In this document: piece by piece, positions 11,215 through 23,700 of the stretch | How positions within the stretch are numbered: the stretch's first letter is position 1 | How the letters are laid out: each line of letters starts with the position of its first letter | From: Escallonia rubra | Lineage: Eukaryota; Streptophyta; Magnoliopsida; Escalloniales; Escalloniaceae | NCBI GenBank assembly: GCA_033065855.1 | Contig: JAVXUO010000962.1 | Span: forward strand, 1 to 64,000 | Direction of reading: 5' to 3' | Length of the DNA: 64,000 nucleotides | Notes under the pieces: generated by a model | The model's input: the letters and a program-made list of their open reading frames with translations, nothing else | What the model was told of the DNA's origin: nothing | Databases searched by the model: none | Made by a program: the position numbers and the translations under genes

Positions 11215-13021
11215 GATAACCTCGCTTCCTCCTTTTTCCCCACCCTCACTAACCGCTCGACCGCCGCCATGTACGTTCCCGCGTTCGGCCTAATCCCCTT
11301 CCCCATCATCTCCACCACGTTCGTCTTTGCCTCCACCACCCCTGCCCTCACTAACCGGATCAGATGCTAGCAGTTTTTTTCAAGGCAAAATACTATCGAA
11401 CATGTTCCTTTCTCACTGTGAGTACGTCTTCTTCAGCATCTTGGGGGTGGCGAGGCCTTTTGGCGGGAATGGACATTCTGAAGTTAGGATTAAAGTGGAG
11501 TATCGGTAATGGTCATAGTACTAATATCTAGGAGGATAAATGGATTTTGAATATCCTTCCACAAGATCTATCAACTTTTCGGACAATCTCATCCCCGGAT
11601 TTCAAAGTTGTTAACTCTATCTCGGAGGGCATTTGGGATGAAGGAAAACTCTGTAGTATCTTCCCTTCCCTTCTTGTCGAATCTATTCAATCGATTTATA
11701 TCTCCACAGTAGAATACCTTGATCAGTGTATCTGGGAGCCAACAGGAACCGACATCTTTACGGTGCATTCAGCCTACTAGGTATAAGGAAATCTTGGTCA
11801 AACAAAATAATCCTCAACATTCATTCAATCCGGGGGCATCAATTCCTTCACTGACATGGATGAACCTTTGGCGAGTTCAGATTTTGGCAAAAATGCAACT
11901 CTTCCTATGGCAACTTCTTATTGACAAATTACCCACTAGAGATGGCCTAACTCGACGCGGCATCATAAATGATCCCCTCTGTGAGCTATGTCGAAAGGAA
12001 AACTGAAACGACTCATCATTTATTTTTCCAATGTCCACTCATCCGCTTGATTTGGTTTGGTAGTCCGTTGGGCATTCTCACTTCCCTTCCCTTCCCTTAC
12101 CTTCTTTCAAAGAGTGGCTCATAGCATGGCTCACTCCATCCAATGCTTTAACCTACCTTATGGTGTATTTGGGTACACCGTAACGAGTGTTTATTCAAGC
12201 ATATCTCTTTTTCCCCATCCATAGTAATAAATCAAGCCCATCACTTGACCCAAACAATTACCCGTGTCTTTTCTAACAAAACTATGGAAAGACACAAAGC
12301 ACAACTTAATACTTACCCCCAAATATACATACAAAAGCTTCACAACCTCTTACCTGTTCATCTCCATTCTATGAACCAATCTTGTCTATGTATCAATCCT
12401 GCGATCCTTCATCTCTATAGCACATCCTACTATGATAAAGAGAGTTTAAAGGCGGGACTAGGGATCTTTATATTCAGCTTCGAATGTATACATGTACAAA
12501 GTTGGAGCACTAGTTTTTCGGCAGCAACATAACATTTAGCCTTGATTAAATCACTCTTACATACTTGCACCTGGGCTCGACTACATAACTTAAAGCATAT
12601 CATTATTCACACTGACTCTTTATACCTGCTCTCACAGATGGCGGATGCTAATACGCTGGATTACATGGTGAAGCCTTATATATGATATATGCCATCTTTG
12701 CTCCTCTTTTGATAAGTGTAGTTTAATCACCGGTGATCCGGACATAATTCAGGAAGTCAAATTGTTTGCCATGACAATAAGAATGGAAAACTTTTCCACA
12801 AATCAGGAGTGACTTCTTATATTATAAAGCGCATGGGAGGAATCACTATGTGGCCTTGCTTGCCGGTGCATTACTAGTTTATTTAGTAGGAGTATTTTGT
12901 CGAGCTTTACTATGTCATATCCCCTTTTGTAATTTGATGTTTTATTGCAATCATGCCAAGACTGTTATCTGAACTTCTTTCTTTGATATTAATGCAAGTC
13001 TAAAAATTTCCAAAAAATAAA
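11215..13021 (+). mobile_element. 5'-truncated LINE (L1-type), TSD 15 bp
   Basis: The 3' part of a non-LTR retrotransposon. The sequence AAATATGTAGAAGTT occurs immediately before it (11200-11214) and after it (13022-13036) as an exact 15-bp direct repeat. The 3' junction is A-rich, as expected for target-primed reverse transcription. The element lies in the same orientation as its ORF2 remnant and cuts the copia fragment on its left. About 130 bp at the 5' edge (11220-11350) are GC-richer, contain CCCTCACTAACCG twice, and may not belong to the same LINE. Confidence 0.85.
11440..12830 (+). pseudogene. LINE ORF2 C-terminal remnant (zf-RVT, RNase H)
   Basis: The plus strand in several frames shows the typical plant L1 ORF2 C-terminus. 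First comes a degenerate GNGHSTNIWEDKWI-like segment near 11500. Then, at 11840-12030, an RVT zinc-binding (zf-RVT) block appears: LWRVQILAKMQLFLWQLL, LPTRDGLTRRGI, then CELCRKENETTHHLFFQCP with the Cys/His pattern, broken by one frameshift. From about 12460 to 12640 is an RNase H (RVT_3) remnant with AGLGIF and HIIIHTDSLYLLSQMA. Multiple stops and frameshifts make it non-functional. Confidence 0.8.
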
Positions 13022-13695
13022 AAATATGTAGAAGTTTGTTTTCAATATTACTTTGCATGAATTATACCTTAGTGGGGATGGCTTGTGGCATGGGCAAGTC
13101 AATATGCATAAGTTTTGAGGTCCTTTCTATCGGGAGATGTAACTTTTTGTTCTTTTCTTGATACATGTGTTTATTATTTAGTTCACACATAAAGAAGTAA
13201 GAATATTCACAAATAATTTTAAATGAACTATATTACTCATTAAGCCATGGATGTACTTCTATCAGAATGGTTATAGAAATTTCATTAGATATCCCTATTT
13301 AATGAACATTTTTTTCCTGGGTCTTAGGTGCATTTCAAGGATTCCTTAAAGTACTATTTGGCCAACCCGCAACTGGCTTTACCCTTCTCTCACTTTCCAG
13401 CCATACAGTTCCGAGATTAAATGGTTAACTAGTTTTGACTCTGTGTATTGCACACGGGAGCATTATATTACAATTGCTAAAATATTTAACCATGTAGTGA
13501 GAGTCTCTTTTCATACTTATGTTCACCACTAAAAATGTTAATACTTGTCTTTAGTAACAAAAAAAAAAATGGTAAGAGGGTGCAACTATTATTTCTTAAC
13601 CACTCGATAAGAGTGTTATAATATTGCTTTTAAATCAATGTACAATGGAGAACCACTAAATACTTTTTCAAAATTTGAGTAACATGAGAAGTTAT
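13022..13695. other. Intergenic DNA between LINE and LTR element
   Basis: AT-rich sequence. A short minus-strand segment around 13070-13140 has a gag/pol-like look but I cannot place it. The motif CTAGTTTTGACTCTGTGTATT near 13430 recurs in similar form near 8813 and marks some dispersed repeat. Confidence 0.45.
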
Positions 13696-14998
13696 TGAAG
13701 ACACCCATTTTTGTAGTTTTATTTTATCCTTTTATTAAATTATGTTAGGCTTTATTAATAAATAAAGTTTATTATTTAAATTTGGGTGTAAATTTAATAA
13801 TAAGTAATTGGTCTTATTTACTTAATTCAACTTAGTTAGTCTAGTCCAGTAGTTTATCCATCAATCCAGTCCAACTACAGTAGTCCAGTCCATTTGTGTC
13901 AAGTCCAGTCTAAGGTTTAGATTATTCTAATTGATGTAATTTGTCATGATAACTTGAAAAATAATTCATGATTTATTCTTGATATAGAGATGAAATCAAT
14001 TCATTTTTTAGTTAGGAAACGACTTACACCAAATCTGGTATATCTCAATTACGATTTTAAAGAACATTACCATAGATAGGGTTAGATAATGCCTTGAAAT
14101 TCAAAAAAAAATTATTATTATTAATAATTAATGGGGTGAACTGATTGGTTTTTGACTAACAAGCCAGTTAGTTGACCTTTGTTAATCTGTGATTTTATCA
14201 CTTACTCTAACTTATTTTCAGCCTTACAAACTAAGATATAAGTCTTATTAGATTATGCGACACTGAATACTATAAAAAGGGGTCCCTTCCTTTTAAGGGG
14301 TCCATAAGCTTATTCTCTTTAAAGCTTGTTTGTCAATTCTTTGTGAAGTGGCATACTATCTCTCTCGAGAATCTTAGTCATTCAAACTACTCTAAAAATG
14401 TTGCTTTGTTCTTTACATCATGGATCCTACATAAAGTATTCTCGAATCGTCAAGGTAAGCTATATCGCGATGTAATTTTTACTAACTTTCTAAGGGTAGA
14501 AATCATATAGATTGTCTCCCATTTCCCGCAATCACATTTCATTTCAAATAAACAAAAAAGAGTCTTTTTTTTTCGTTCCTTGTCTAAGTCTAAGCGTCAA
14601 AATGTAAATTACTCCCCGTAGGACCAGTGTTGAACCACATCGATTTTGATTCTGCTTAGTCCGACCGGATACGTAAGCAATTCGACCCCCACAACCAAAT
14701 TCAAGCCAAAAACATAAAAAATAACTTAGGGTTGGTATTATCATATTTTACGTGCTACATGTTTTAAGGTCAATATAATAATATTAAAAATAAAGTAGAG
14801 ATCGAAAGGGCGTGGTTGTGCCCAACACCCCTTGGTTGTGTAACTTAGTTGTCGGACCCATCTCTTGGTTTCGATTGACTAGGCGTTCTTGTGGAGATCT
14901 CAGAGTCATTTCTAGATTATTTTTTTCTCTAATTAAATAAGATAACGACTCAATTTAAAAATTCCTTTTGCAGATTTTCTTCCGAGCGATGCGCCATA
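13696..14998 (+). repeat. 5' LTR of an old non-coding LTR retrotransposon
   Basis: This 1.3-kb block is repeated, clearly diverged, at 19546-20841 in the same orientation. It starts TGAAGACACCCATTTTTG and ends near GCGCCATA. A TATA box (CTATAAAAGG) lies near 14270, as in an LTR promoter. Directly after the end is TTTGCAACTCTGTTGGGGAC, which I read as a CpG-decayed tRNA primer binding site of the kind seen in Tat/Ogre-type gypsy elements; that lineage call is from memory. Confidence 0.85.
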
Positions 14999-17899
14999 TT
15001 TGCAACTCTGTTGGGGACTAAAGCACGAATAGGACTAAACTTGAAAAGTTTCTCTTGATTTTGGCCTTGTTGTATTTTCTTTGTATTTCGTGGCATGTAC
15101 AATGTGACATAAGTGTAGTATTTGCGCTTTTATTTTCATACCTCAAACACGCTCACGTCTCACCTGACCCACCCATTTGAGAGCGATTGTTGAGACCCTT
15201 GGCCTTCCTGGGTTCAAGGCAATCTCTCGATTGAGCTCTCGATTGAGCTCTCAACTCTACGACTTCGTAGTAAAGATTCCTCCTTTTTTCTTGGTTTATT
15301 AAACGACTTGGGGAGACTTTGACTATAGACTGTTTATCCACGCTCTCAACCAGACGGTTAGTCAGTATTTGCCTGAAAAAAATTTGAAGTTGGTTGGTTT
15401 ATAACCTGATCCAATCCACTGACTAAGCGGCCGATCATCCTACCAAGTTACCAGACGGTTAGTTAATATATCACTTTTTTTAGACATTATCCAATAAATT
15501 CATATTTACCTGACTAACCAACCGGATGGTTATCGCGGAAGGTTATCAGGCTGGTTAATCATTACGAGTATGAATCAGCCGGTTTAATGTTTTTGTGTAC
15601 TGATTATGTGATCCTATTTGGGCTAGCTTGATTTTTTTTTTAATCCTTAGGGTAAAAATCATAAAATGAGGGGGGAAAAAAAGGCAACACAAAATTTTGA
15701 AAGGTCAAAAATAGTTTCTTCCCCTTGTGGAAGTCACTTTTAGAATTTCAGTCAAATAGAGTTTGTGTTTCAAATAAGTTTAAGAGTTCATCCTTAGCAA
15801 GTTGAGAGCAGGACAATTTTTAAAGCAAGAGATAATTGTCCGATTTCATATCAACGTGAATTCATAATTGACCGATCACTTCGGAATGTTGTGCAAAAGT
15901 TGCTTTTGAATTTAAGACTAATGGTCTATCTCGTTGAAACTTCTTCTTTGCACTTGGAGGGGTAGGAATCCCTGTATTTTCAAGCTTAAATATCATAATT
16001 TCATTATCAATGAAATTAAATGTCAGAAAATCGACATTCAAGTGAAAATTTAAAAGATTATCAAGAGAAGGCTGTGACTTCCTATCTTCCCAACCCCTCA
16101 TCCTAAAAAACTAAATCCTCGAAGACATTGAGATGGTCATATTGACATCAAGACTTTCTCCTATTCAAAGCTTAGTGTCTATTTCTTAGCACAGACCATT
16201 CATCTCGAAAAAAGAGAAGAAGGAAGAAGGGGAAACCCGTTAGACTGAAAACCCTAAAAAGGGCGGTCTAGGCAAAAGTTAGAGCACAAAAAAAAAAAAA
16301 AACCCTCCAAAGAATGTAGGTTTGCATGATTTTTCCTTAAAATGAGCATTCCCGAAGATTGGAGGCCATTATCTGGCCACCACATATCCTTCTGAATACC
16401 TTATACTAAAATTTTACCACTTGCTTGCCTTTTGCGCTTAAATAGCTTAGCCTTTCTTTTTGAAGCATATATTACTAACCATGGGGCAGACAGTCTCCTT
16501 GTGTGTGTGCCTATGTCCTAAATATTGTTGTAAAGTCAACTCAACATGGAAAAGGTTCCCTTTTAAATGAACCAAAGTCCTGAATGATTGATATCATGAT
16601 GACCATTTGTTCGATTTAGAAAGAAAGAAGAATTATTGAACCGAAAAAATTGGGGGGGGGGGGGGGGGAAGAAGAAGAAGAAATAAGGGGGGGGGGGGGG
16701 AATAGATGGCATTGACGAATGATTATCAAAATTCAGCACAAATGATTGCCATTTATTGAGTTTGAAGGCTGATATTCAGCATATCCAGTTTGAACTACAT
16801 CTGATCTGATTCCCTAATAGGGATATGTAGGCAGCACAGTTACCTCATATGCTCGTTCTCCATGGGCACACACCAGGGGCTATGGTTTCATATTTGGGTT
16901 CTTGAGTCTTATTTACCATTCATTGCTTAGCCCACAACCTGGCCTATGCTTATTTAAGAGTGACAAATCCTCTTCTACATTTTGATTTTCGTCGAAAAAA
17001 ATAAAATGGAAAAAGAAAAGAAAAAATTTGGAAAAAAATAAATAAAAAGAGAAGATGGGTCCATACACTTTTTTGAGCATGCTACATCATGACATGATAT
17101 GTTCCCCTTCATATTGACTTGTTTGTTGACCATTCAGTACCTGATCTCCCGAGCCTGATATGTTCACCTCCTTATGGCCTGATGAGGACTCACTAATCTT
17201 CATGACCTATCTGGCCTACCCTACCCCGTAGGGCAACCACGCTCTGTATGATAGTATTATATATTTGCCACCACTTCAGTGATTATTTGAGAAGCCTTAT
17301 GACTTTATCTTGTGCCTTTCTATCACGCACTTGATAGTCATATACTTTTAATCAGCTTAGTCATATACATTGACCTTTTGGCTAATCATGGGCCCATATG
17401 CCATCAGGCTCACAATTTATACAGCCTCCCAGCATTCACATTAGCCTCACAACCATACACCGACATTTTCATATATCCTCACTATCCATCTTTTAGGCCC
17501 AGCCTTTTTGTGGTTGTCTTGAGGATTCAAACCTGAGTGTTTAAGCTAATAACCAACTTTTTCTGTGAAGTGAAATGTCATCTAATGATGAGGAATTGAA
17601 ATGGTTTTGATTAAAAACTTCAGTGATCTTCCTCTATTTGGGTAGAAATAGACGTGTCAAGTGAGTAGGCACCATTGCCTTAAATTCTAAATGATAAAAT
17701 GATGTATGGGAAAAAAGAATAGATCTCGAAGTGAATGGTTAATTCGTCATATTGAGCAGTCAAGGTGATTTTCAATTCAAATATGCTCTCAAACTGTGAA
17801 AGGATATTATCCCGTCATAGGTTCTTCTTTGTAGATGTCCTTAAGGGTTTCCCTTGTGATTCGTCTTCCACTAGGCTTATGCTAGATTCGACCTCACTT

Positions 17900-18520
17900 G
17901 CAATTTGGTCTAGGGGCTCCTAGTGAGTCCCGCCTCCTAACAGTCGTGATAGGGGTTTCTCTTCTGATCTCTTTCTATTAGGGTTATGTAAAGTCAACCC
18001 TGCTTGCATTTTTATCTAGCGGCTCCCTGTAAGTCCCGCCTCACGACAGTCCTGATCGTATCTATCGATCTCGAGTCTATTTCACTGTCAGTCTTGTCCA
18101 TATGGATTTCATCTAGGGGCTTCCCAAGAGTCCACTCCTCACGACGGTCCTGATAGAGTCTGTCAGCTTCCAGTTCATTTTAGAGTCAGTATAGTCTGCA
18201 TGCATTTTGTCTCGCGGCTCCTTGTGATTTCCCTTTCATGATAGTCGTGATAGAGTCTGTCATCTTTTAGTTGATTGCAGAGTCAGTGTAATCTGCTTGC
18301 ACTTTTGTCTGGGGGCTCCCTGTGATACCCCTTTCACGACAGTCGTTATATAGTCTGTCATTTTTCAGTTCATTGCACATTCAATTTTGTTTACATGCAC
18401 TTTGTCTAGGGGTCCCTGTGATTCCCTTTCATGACAGTAGGGATGGTTTATGTCATTTTCCAGTCAGCATTTGTCGGTATACATTCCGGTCCAGGGGTTC
18501 CATGTGATTCCTCTATCCAA
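17900..18520. repeat. About 100-bp tandem repeat inside the LTR element
   Basis: Six or seven diverged copies of a roughly 95-105-bp unit. Each contains a phrase like TGTCTAGGGGCTCCCTGTGA, then TTTCATGACAGTCGTGATAG, then AGTCTGTCATTTTTCAGTTC. Copies begin near 17910, 18010, 18110, 18205, 18305, 18402 and 18485. The array is not coding. Confidence 0.8.
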
Positions 18521-19545
18521 ACACCCATGGTCAGTGTCTTTGTCTCGTCTAAGTTTACACTATAGATTTTTGTCTCTTGCCCTTATTCTTCAAGAAGGAA
18601 ATTGAAATTTTTTTAATTAAAAAATAATAAAAAGAAAAGAAAATATCTTTCTTGCTGTGACATTTCAGTCACACTCTTATTCTTTTATTTTTTTAGGTCC
18701 AGTTTTGAGTCTGAGGGTATTTGACTCTCTCTTCAGGTCAGTGTATGAGAGTCATGTATAGTCTTTTTTCTAAATCCAAGTTCGAACTACATTTGGTTTG
18801 ATCATTTTCCGGATTAGGTCATGTAGGCAACCTCCGTAGGGTGCAGCCACTGAGGGTATGTAACCTCTATTCGGTCAGTACGTGACCTATTTTTCCAATC
18901 TAGATCCAGTCCGAGAGTATTACTACTCTCAGTCCAAGTTAGTACGTAAAAGTCATGTGCCATCTTTTTCCCAGTTCCAATTCAAGTTTAAGTCCATTGT
19001 TAGAGGGTAGAAATCCTCATCTAGGTCGATATGAGGATCGCATACCTTCTTCTCCCAGTTTTATTCTCAGTCCAGTTCCAGTTCAGTTGGTGTATCCACA
19101 GAAATTCCTATGCAGCCTATCTACAGATACTTTTCCTTGGTGTCAAAGCTTTCAACCGCTTCCAAACGTTGTTGGCTTCAATTTTTGCACATGAGTCTTT
19201 TCAATGTGTGCTTAAACATCCATTGTTGTTGGCTCTGACTTCTACACATGAAGCGTCCAATCACTACCGAGGGTTGAAGGCTCCGATTTTCACACTGTGC
19301 ATCTAAACGTCCATATGTTTTTACGCGTTGTTGGCTCCGACTTTGAATGACACCTCTTTTCTGGACTGTGTTGGTCTGATTCCTTTTCCAAGATATGTAG
19401 GAAACCTTGCAAAGGTTCGACCTGATGATTGTATGTCTTTGAGTCGATTTTTAGTCATGTGGTCCTTTTTCCATATTTTTGCTACAAAAATGTGTTGTTT
19501 TATGGTGATGTTCGCTTGCATGTGAGCTTCCTCACCGAAGAGCTC

Positions 19546-20841
19546 TATAGGCACCCCATTTTTGTAGTTTTATTTTATCTTTTATGTAATTTATGTTGGG
19601 CTTTATTAATAAATAAATTTTAATATTTAATGTTGAATGTGAACTTGATAATAAGTAATCGGCCTTATTTGCTTAATTCAGCTTAGTTAGTCCAGCTTAG
19701 TAGTCCGTCCATCAGTCCAGTCGAACTACAATAGTCCAGTTCATTTGTGTCAAGTCCAGTTCAAGGTCTAGATTATTCTAAATGATATAGTTTGTCTAGA
19801 TAACTTGAGAAAATAATTCATGATTTATCTTTGATATAGAGATCAAATCAATTGATTTATTGGTTAGAAAATGACCTACTGGTACATCCAATTTACAATT
19901 TCAGAGTAATTACCGAAAATAGGTTCAGATAATGCCCCGAAATTTAGAAAAAATTATTTTTAATTAATGGGGTGAACCGACCAATTTTCGACTAAAGGGC
20001 CGATAAGTTGACTTTTGTCAATTTGCTATTTTATCGCTTATGCTGACTTATCTCCAGCCTTGTAGATTGGCATAATCAGATTCTGTGACCTTGATTACTA
20101 TAAAAGGGATCTTGGCCTTCATTTTAAGGAGTCTAGAAGCTTATTTTCTTTAGAGCTTGTATGTCATTTATTTGTGAAGTGACATACTCTCTCTCTCTCT
20201 CTCTTGCGCGTGTGAATCTTAGCCATTCAAGCTACTCTAAAGACAATACTTTGTTCTTTACATCATGGATCCTACAGAGATTATTCCCAGGTCGTCAAGG
20301 CAAGCTACATCGCGTGATAATTTTTACTAGCTTTCTCATGGTATGAATCATATAGATTGTCTCTCATTTTCCTAATCACATTTCATTTTAAATCAACAAA
20401 AATTGTCTTTTTTCATTTATTGCCTAAGTCTAAGCATCGAAATGTAAATTACTTCCTGTAGGACCAGTGTCGAACTATAACAATTTTGATTTTGGTTAAT
20501 CCGACTAGATACTAAGGCAATTAGACCCCCGATGTCGAGTTCAAGCAAAAAACATAAAAAATAACTTAGGGTTAGTTTTATCATAATTTTACGTGCTACA
20601 TATTTTAAGGTCAATAATCATTAAAAATGAAGTAGAGACAGAAAGGGCGTACCGGACGCCTAATACCTTCCTGTTGAATAACTTAGTACCCGGACCCAGC
20701 TCTTGGTTTCGATTGACTAGTCATCTTTGTGGACACCTTAGAGTCATTTCTAAGTTTTTCTTATTTTCTTCTAATTAAATAAGATGCCGTCTCCATTTAA
20801 AATTTTCTTTTGCCGATTTTTTTCCAAGACGGTGTGCCACA
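19546..20841 (+). repeat. 3' LTR of the non-coding LTR retrotransposon
   Basis: Diverged copy of 13696-14998. It starts TATAGGCACCCCATTTTTG, carries CTATAAAAGGG near 20099, and ends GTGCCACA. The many substitutions and small indels between the two LTRs show the insertion is old. Confidence 0.85.
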
Positions 20842-21969
20842 ATGATAATCTAACATTCCGAAAAGGTAGATTCTTGTACCACAAATGAGGAAAAAGAAAA
20901 GGTGTTGAGAGAGAGCGAGAGAAAGAATACATGTGCAAGAGAAGGGAAGAGAAAAGAGAGAATTACTAATTTAATTATCAAATGTAAAACTAGAATTGCA
21001 AATAAGTTAGAGTTCATTTAGTGATTGGTTTACAAAACCAATCATGAACTCATATTGGTAAAAAGAAAAGAAAAAACAAGAAAATGCAGAAAATGTTGAA
21101 GATAATTCCGGATTAGTTTACAACGTGGAATATAAGGTCTTTTATATTGAACTAAAACCGTTAAATTAGCTTAATATCTAGACATGGTATTAAAATATGG
21201 CAAAAAATTTAAAGTGTGAGAGTTCAGAGAGTTCAGAGAGAGAGAGAGAGAGAGAGAGAATCAAATGAAATGTGAGATAGGGAGGAAAAGAAAAGAAAGC
21301 TAAATCATAATTCAAAAGGTGAGTTAATTCAAAATGCTTTTAAAAAGTCAAACTAAAAAATACATATGGCGAAATAAGAGAGTGTTCGAGCGGTGACCGG
21401 ACAACATTGTCTCGGCTTTGACTTTATTATATGAGTATATAAGGAAATGCCGCATTAAATTAGATGTAAGTGTAGAAACTCGTGTATAGAAGGGAGACAA
21501 ATATACGAAAGAGGGTTGTGGCTCATAGAAGGAGAAAAATTATGAAAGAGCGGAGTAGCCACAAACCATTTTCAAATGCACGCGCATTCACCTACAGAAG
21601 TATTTAAAAATGTAGCCTTGTGTTTCGAGAATGTACTTTTAAAGGTAACTAAGCTATTTGCTTGTTTACAATAGGCATTTTTTGGTCTTGAATTTCAAAG
21701 TTACGTTTTTGTAACATGATGATTCTTTTAGATTGTATGGAACTAGCGTTGTTTTATGTAATGCTATGGATGAAATTGATATATGACGTAAGCTTCCTCT
21801 TTTGTTTCTAAACGCTGTATTTGGAATGGCTTGGACGACACACTTTAATTTAGTGACGAGACTGATTAGAAACGACTTGGTAGTCCATATGAATGTTAAG
21901 CTCTTACACAAGAACAATACCAACAACTGAATGATATCAAGGATGTCACTATTTGAATGTTACATGTTA
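20842..21969. other. Intergenic DNA with GA repeats and a dispersed repeat
   Basis: Purine-rich DNA. (GA)n lies at about 21232-21259. The stretch 21220-21440 is related to 26330-26500: GA run, then TCAAAATGC, then AAAAAGTCAAA, then AAGAGAGTGTTC, then a GACC...CTTT...GCTTT block in the same order. No gene. Confidence 0.55.
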
Positions 21970-22290
21970 TACTATGATTGTTTTTATCATGCATATAATT
22001 GCTCTTGCGATGAAAAGAATCATCACGTGTCGATCCTAAAACTCAGCCTTTGACTTGATCGATTGTCTAATGCTTGACAGGCTAGCCATCGTAACATGAA
22101 GAACCCTTTGAATGTAACTAACCTCTTGTATATTGTTTGTTTTAATCACGTATTTAATTGCTTTTGCCATGAAAAGAACCATCAACGTATCGACCCTAAA
22201 ACTTTAAGCCTTTGACCCCATCGGTTGTACGATGCTTGACAGGCTACCACCGATCACAAATATAAGAACCCCACACGCTACAGCAAATGT
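21970..22290. repeat. Diverged tandem duplication, about 160 bp
   Basis: Two adjacent copies begin near 21975 and 22133. They share TAATTGCTCTTGCGATGAAAAG / TAATTGCTTTTGCCATGAAAAG-type sequence, GTATCGACCCTAAAACT, AGCCTTTGAC and ATGCTTGACAGGCTA. Non-coding. Confidence 0.75.
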
Positions 22291-23449
22291 ATACCCCATA
22301 GATGGAACTATGCAATGCTTTAACTAGCAGATATAAGAGCATGTCACCTTGAAAAAGAGCGGTATGGATATGGTGGTCGCCGGTGGGTCACAAAATTTGA
22401 AATGGTCGGACTCACGTGTAGTGGAATAAATGCTAACCCCCGCCCACACCATGAGAAATGGACCTCAGTTTGTCTATAACCTGTCTACTGTCTTGATTCT
22501 ATTACTGCTATGATGGATTTGCGACTGCAGAGCAGACTTTTCCGTGCAACCTTTATGAAATTTCTCTCACACACAAACACACACTGTGCTACCCAATCTC
22601 AAATATACATTTTCTATAAAGGTATTCATTTTTTATATACGTATAACTGATATACTCACAAGCTAGCATTTAGTTAAACTATTTTTATCTTATTATGTAT
22701 GTCTACAGATGAAACGTTAGTAAGAGTCAAATGTATAATTATACGCGAGTTGTATAAACTCAATACATAAGTGATGCTAGTACTAATGCACATATAATTT
22801 ATTTCGTACATCCCTAAAATTGAAGACTAGAAATGTTTCAGACTTTTTTTATTTTTTATTTCACTTGCTAAACCAAATGTAGGTTATATTTGATCAATCT
22901 TATATTACATTAGGAACTAAAATTTTTACATACAATTTTTAGCCCCTGTCAATGTGACAGGATACTATGAATTTGTGCTCCTCTAAAAGGAGAAAAAGAA
23001 GGCGAGAGCTACTCCAAGAGCGAGCGAGTGTCATCTTAGGCCTAAATTTACCCTTATAATTTACTTCGTTGCATGTCTTGACCCTTAATTTTTTTGTCTA
23101 GTGCAGAATTTTCTCTGGTTTCCTTTGTCGCTTTAACATTAATTTTCTCATCACGGAATGATGAAGCACCACAACCTCTCCACGAAGTTAACATGTTGGC
23201 AACATCTTTTGCTTGCAAGCATCAAGCTCCTTCCTCTCTTTTTTCCTTCTCTTTTGTTTTCTTCCATATTTTTCTCCTTCCACTTTCTTTCAAGAACGAA
23301 CCTCTGTCAAGAAGATAACTATAAAATATGGAATTGGATTAAGTGCATCAACTTACTTACTTCCCTATATACAATATACTATTGTTCTACGCCTTACGTA
23401 AATCCCACAAATTATAAATGTAAATACATTGATTCTTTTTTTGTGCCGT
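22291..23449. other. Intergenic DNA
   Basis: No gene recognised. Several pyrimidine-rich frames around 23090-23400 (Phe/Leu/Ser-rich) are compositional. Confidence 0.55.
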
Positions 23450-23700
23450 GTTAAGTTACTATATGTTCTAAAAGTTTAAGCTGTTAGAGAATGAGCGCAA
23501 CAATATTATCGTACTTAACACTCCCCCTGACGTGCAAGCACCTGATTGCACGTGGAGAGACAGACCAAGAAGGAAATAAAAGCAGGAAGAATTGAACCAA
23601 GACCTTACCAAACCAGAATTTTGATATCATGTTAAGCTACCATCTGCTCTAAAAGTTTAAGCTGTTAAAGAACGGGCTCAACAATGTTATCATGCTTAAC
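23450..23700. repeat. Pair of 70-bp direct repeats
   Basis: The blocks at about 23450-23520 and 23631-23702 are related direct copies with the core CTCTAAAAGTTTAAGCTGTTA, about 180 bp apart. Each is bounded by GTTAAG at the start and CTTAAC at the end, so each half also looks like a short inverted-end unit. This is probably a decayed small transposon or LTR pair. Confidence 0.6.

Larger units (their letters stand above)
13696..20841 (+). mobile_element. LTR retrotransposon lacking recognisable genes (LARD-like)
   Basis: Two diverged LTRs (13696-14998 and 19546-20841) flank about 4.5 kb in which I find no gag, protease, RT, RNase H or integrase in any frame. The internal part carries a roughly 100-bp tandem repeat (17900-18520), G and A homopolymers near 16290 and 16650-16700, and a recurrent phrase, GATATGTAGGCAGC / CATGTAGGCAACC / GATATGTAGGAAACC, near 16825, 18825 and 19393. 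That phrase is reminiscent of the leader and untranslated spacers of Tat/Ogre-like gypsy elements. Bases flanking the two ends do not form a clear target-site duplication, in keeping with age. Orientation follows the LTR TATA box and the primer-site-like sequence. Confidence 0.75.
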
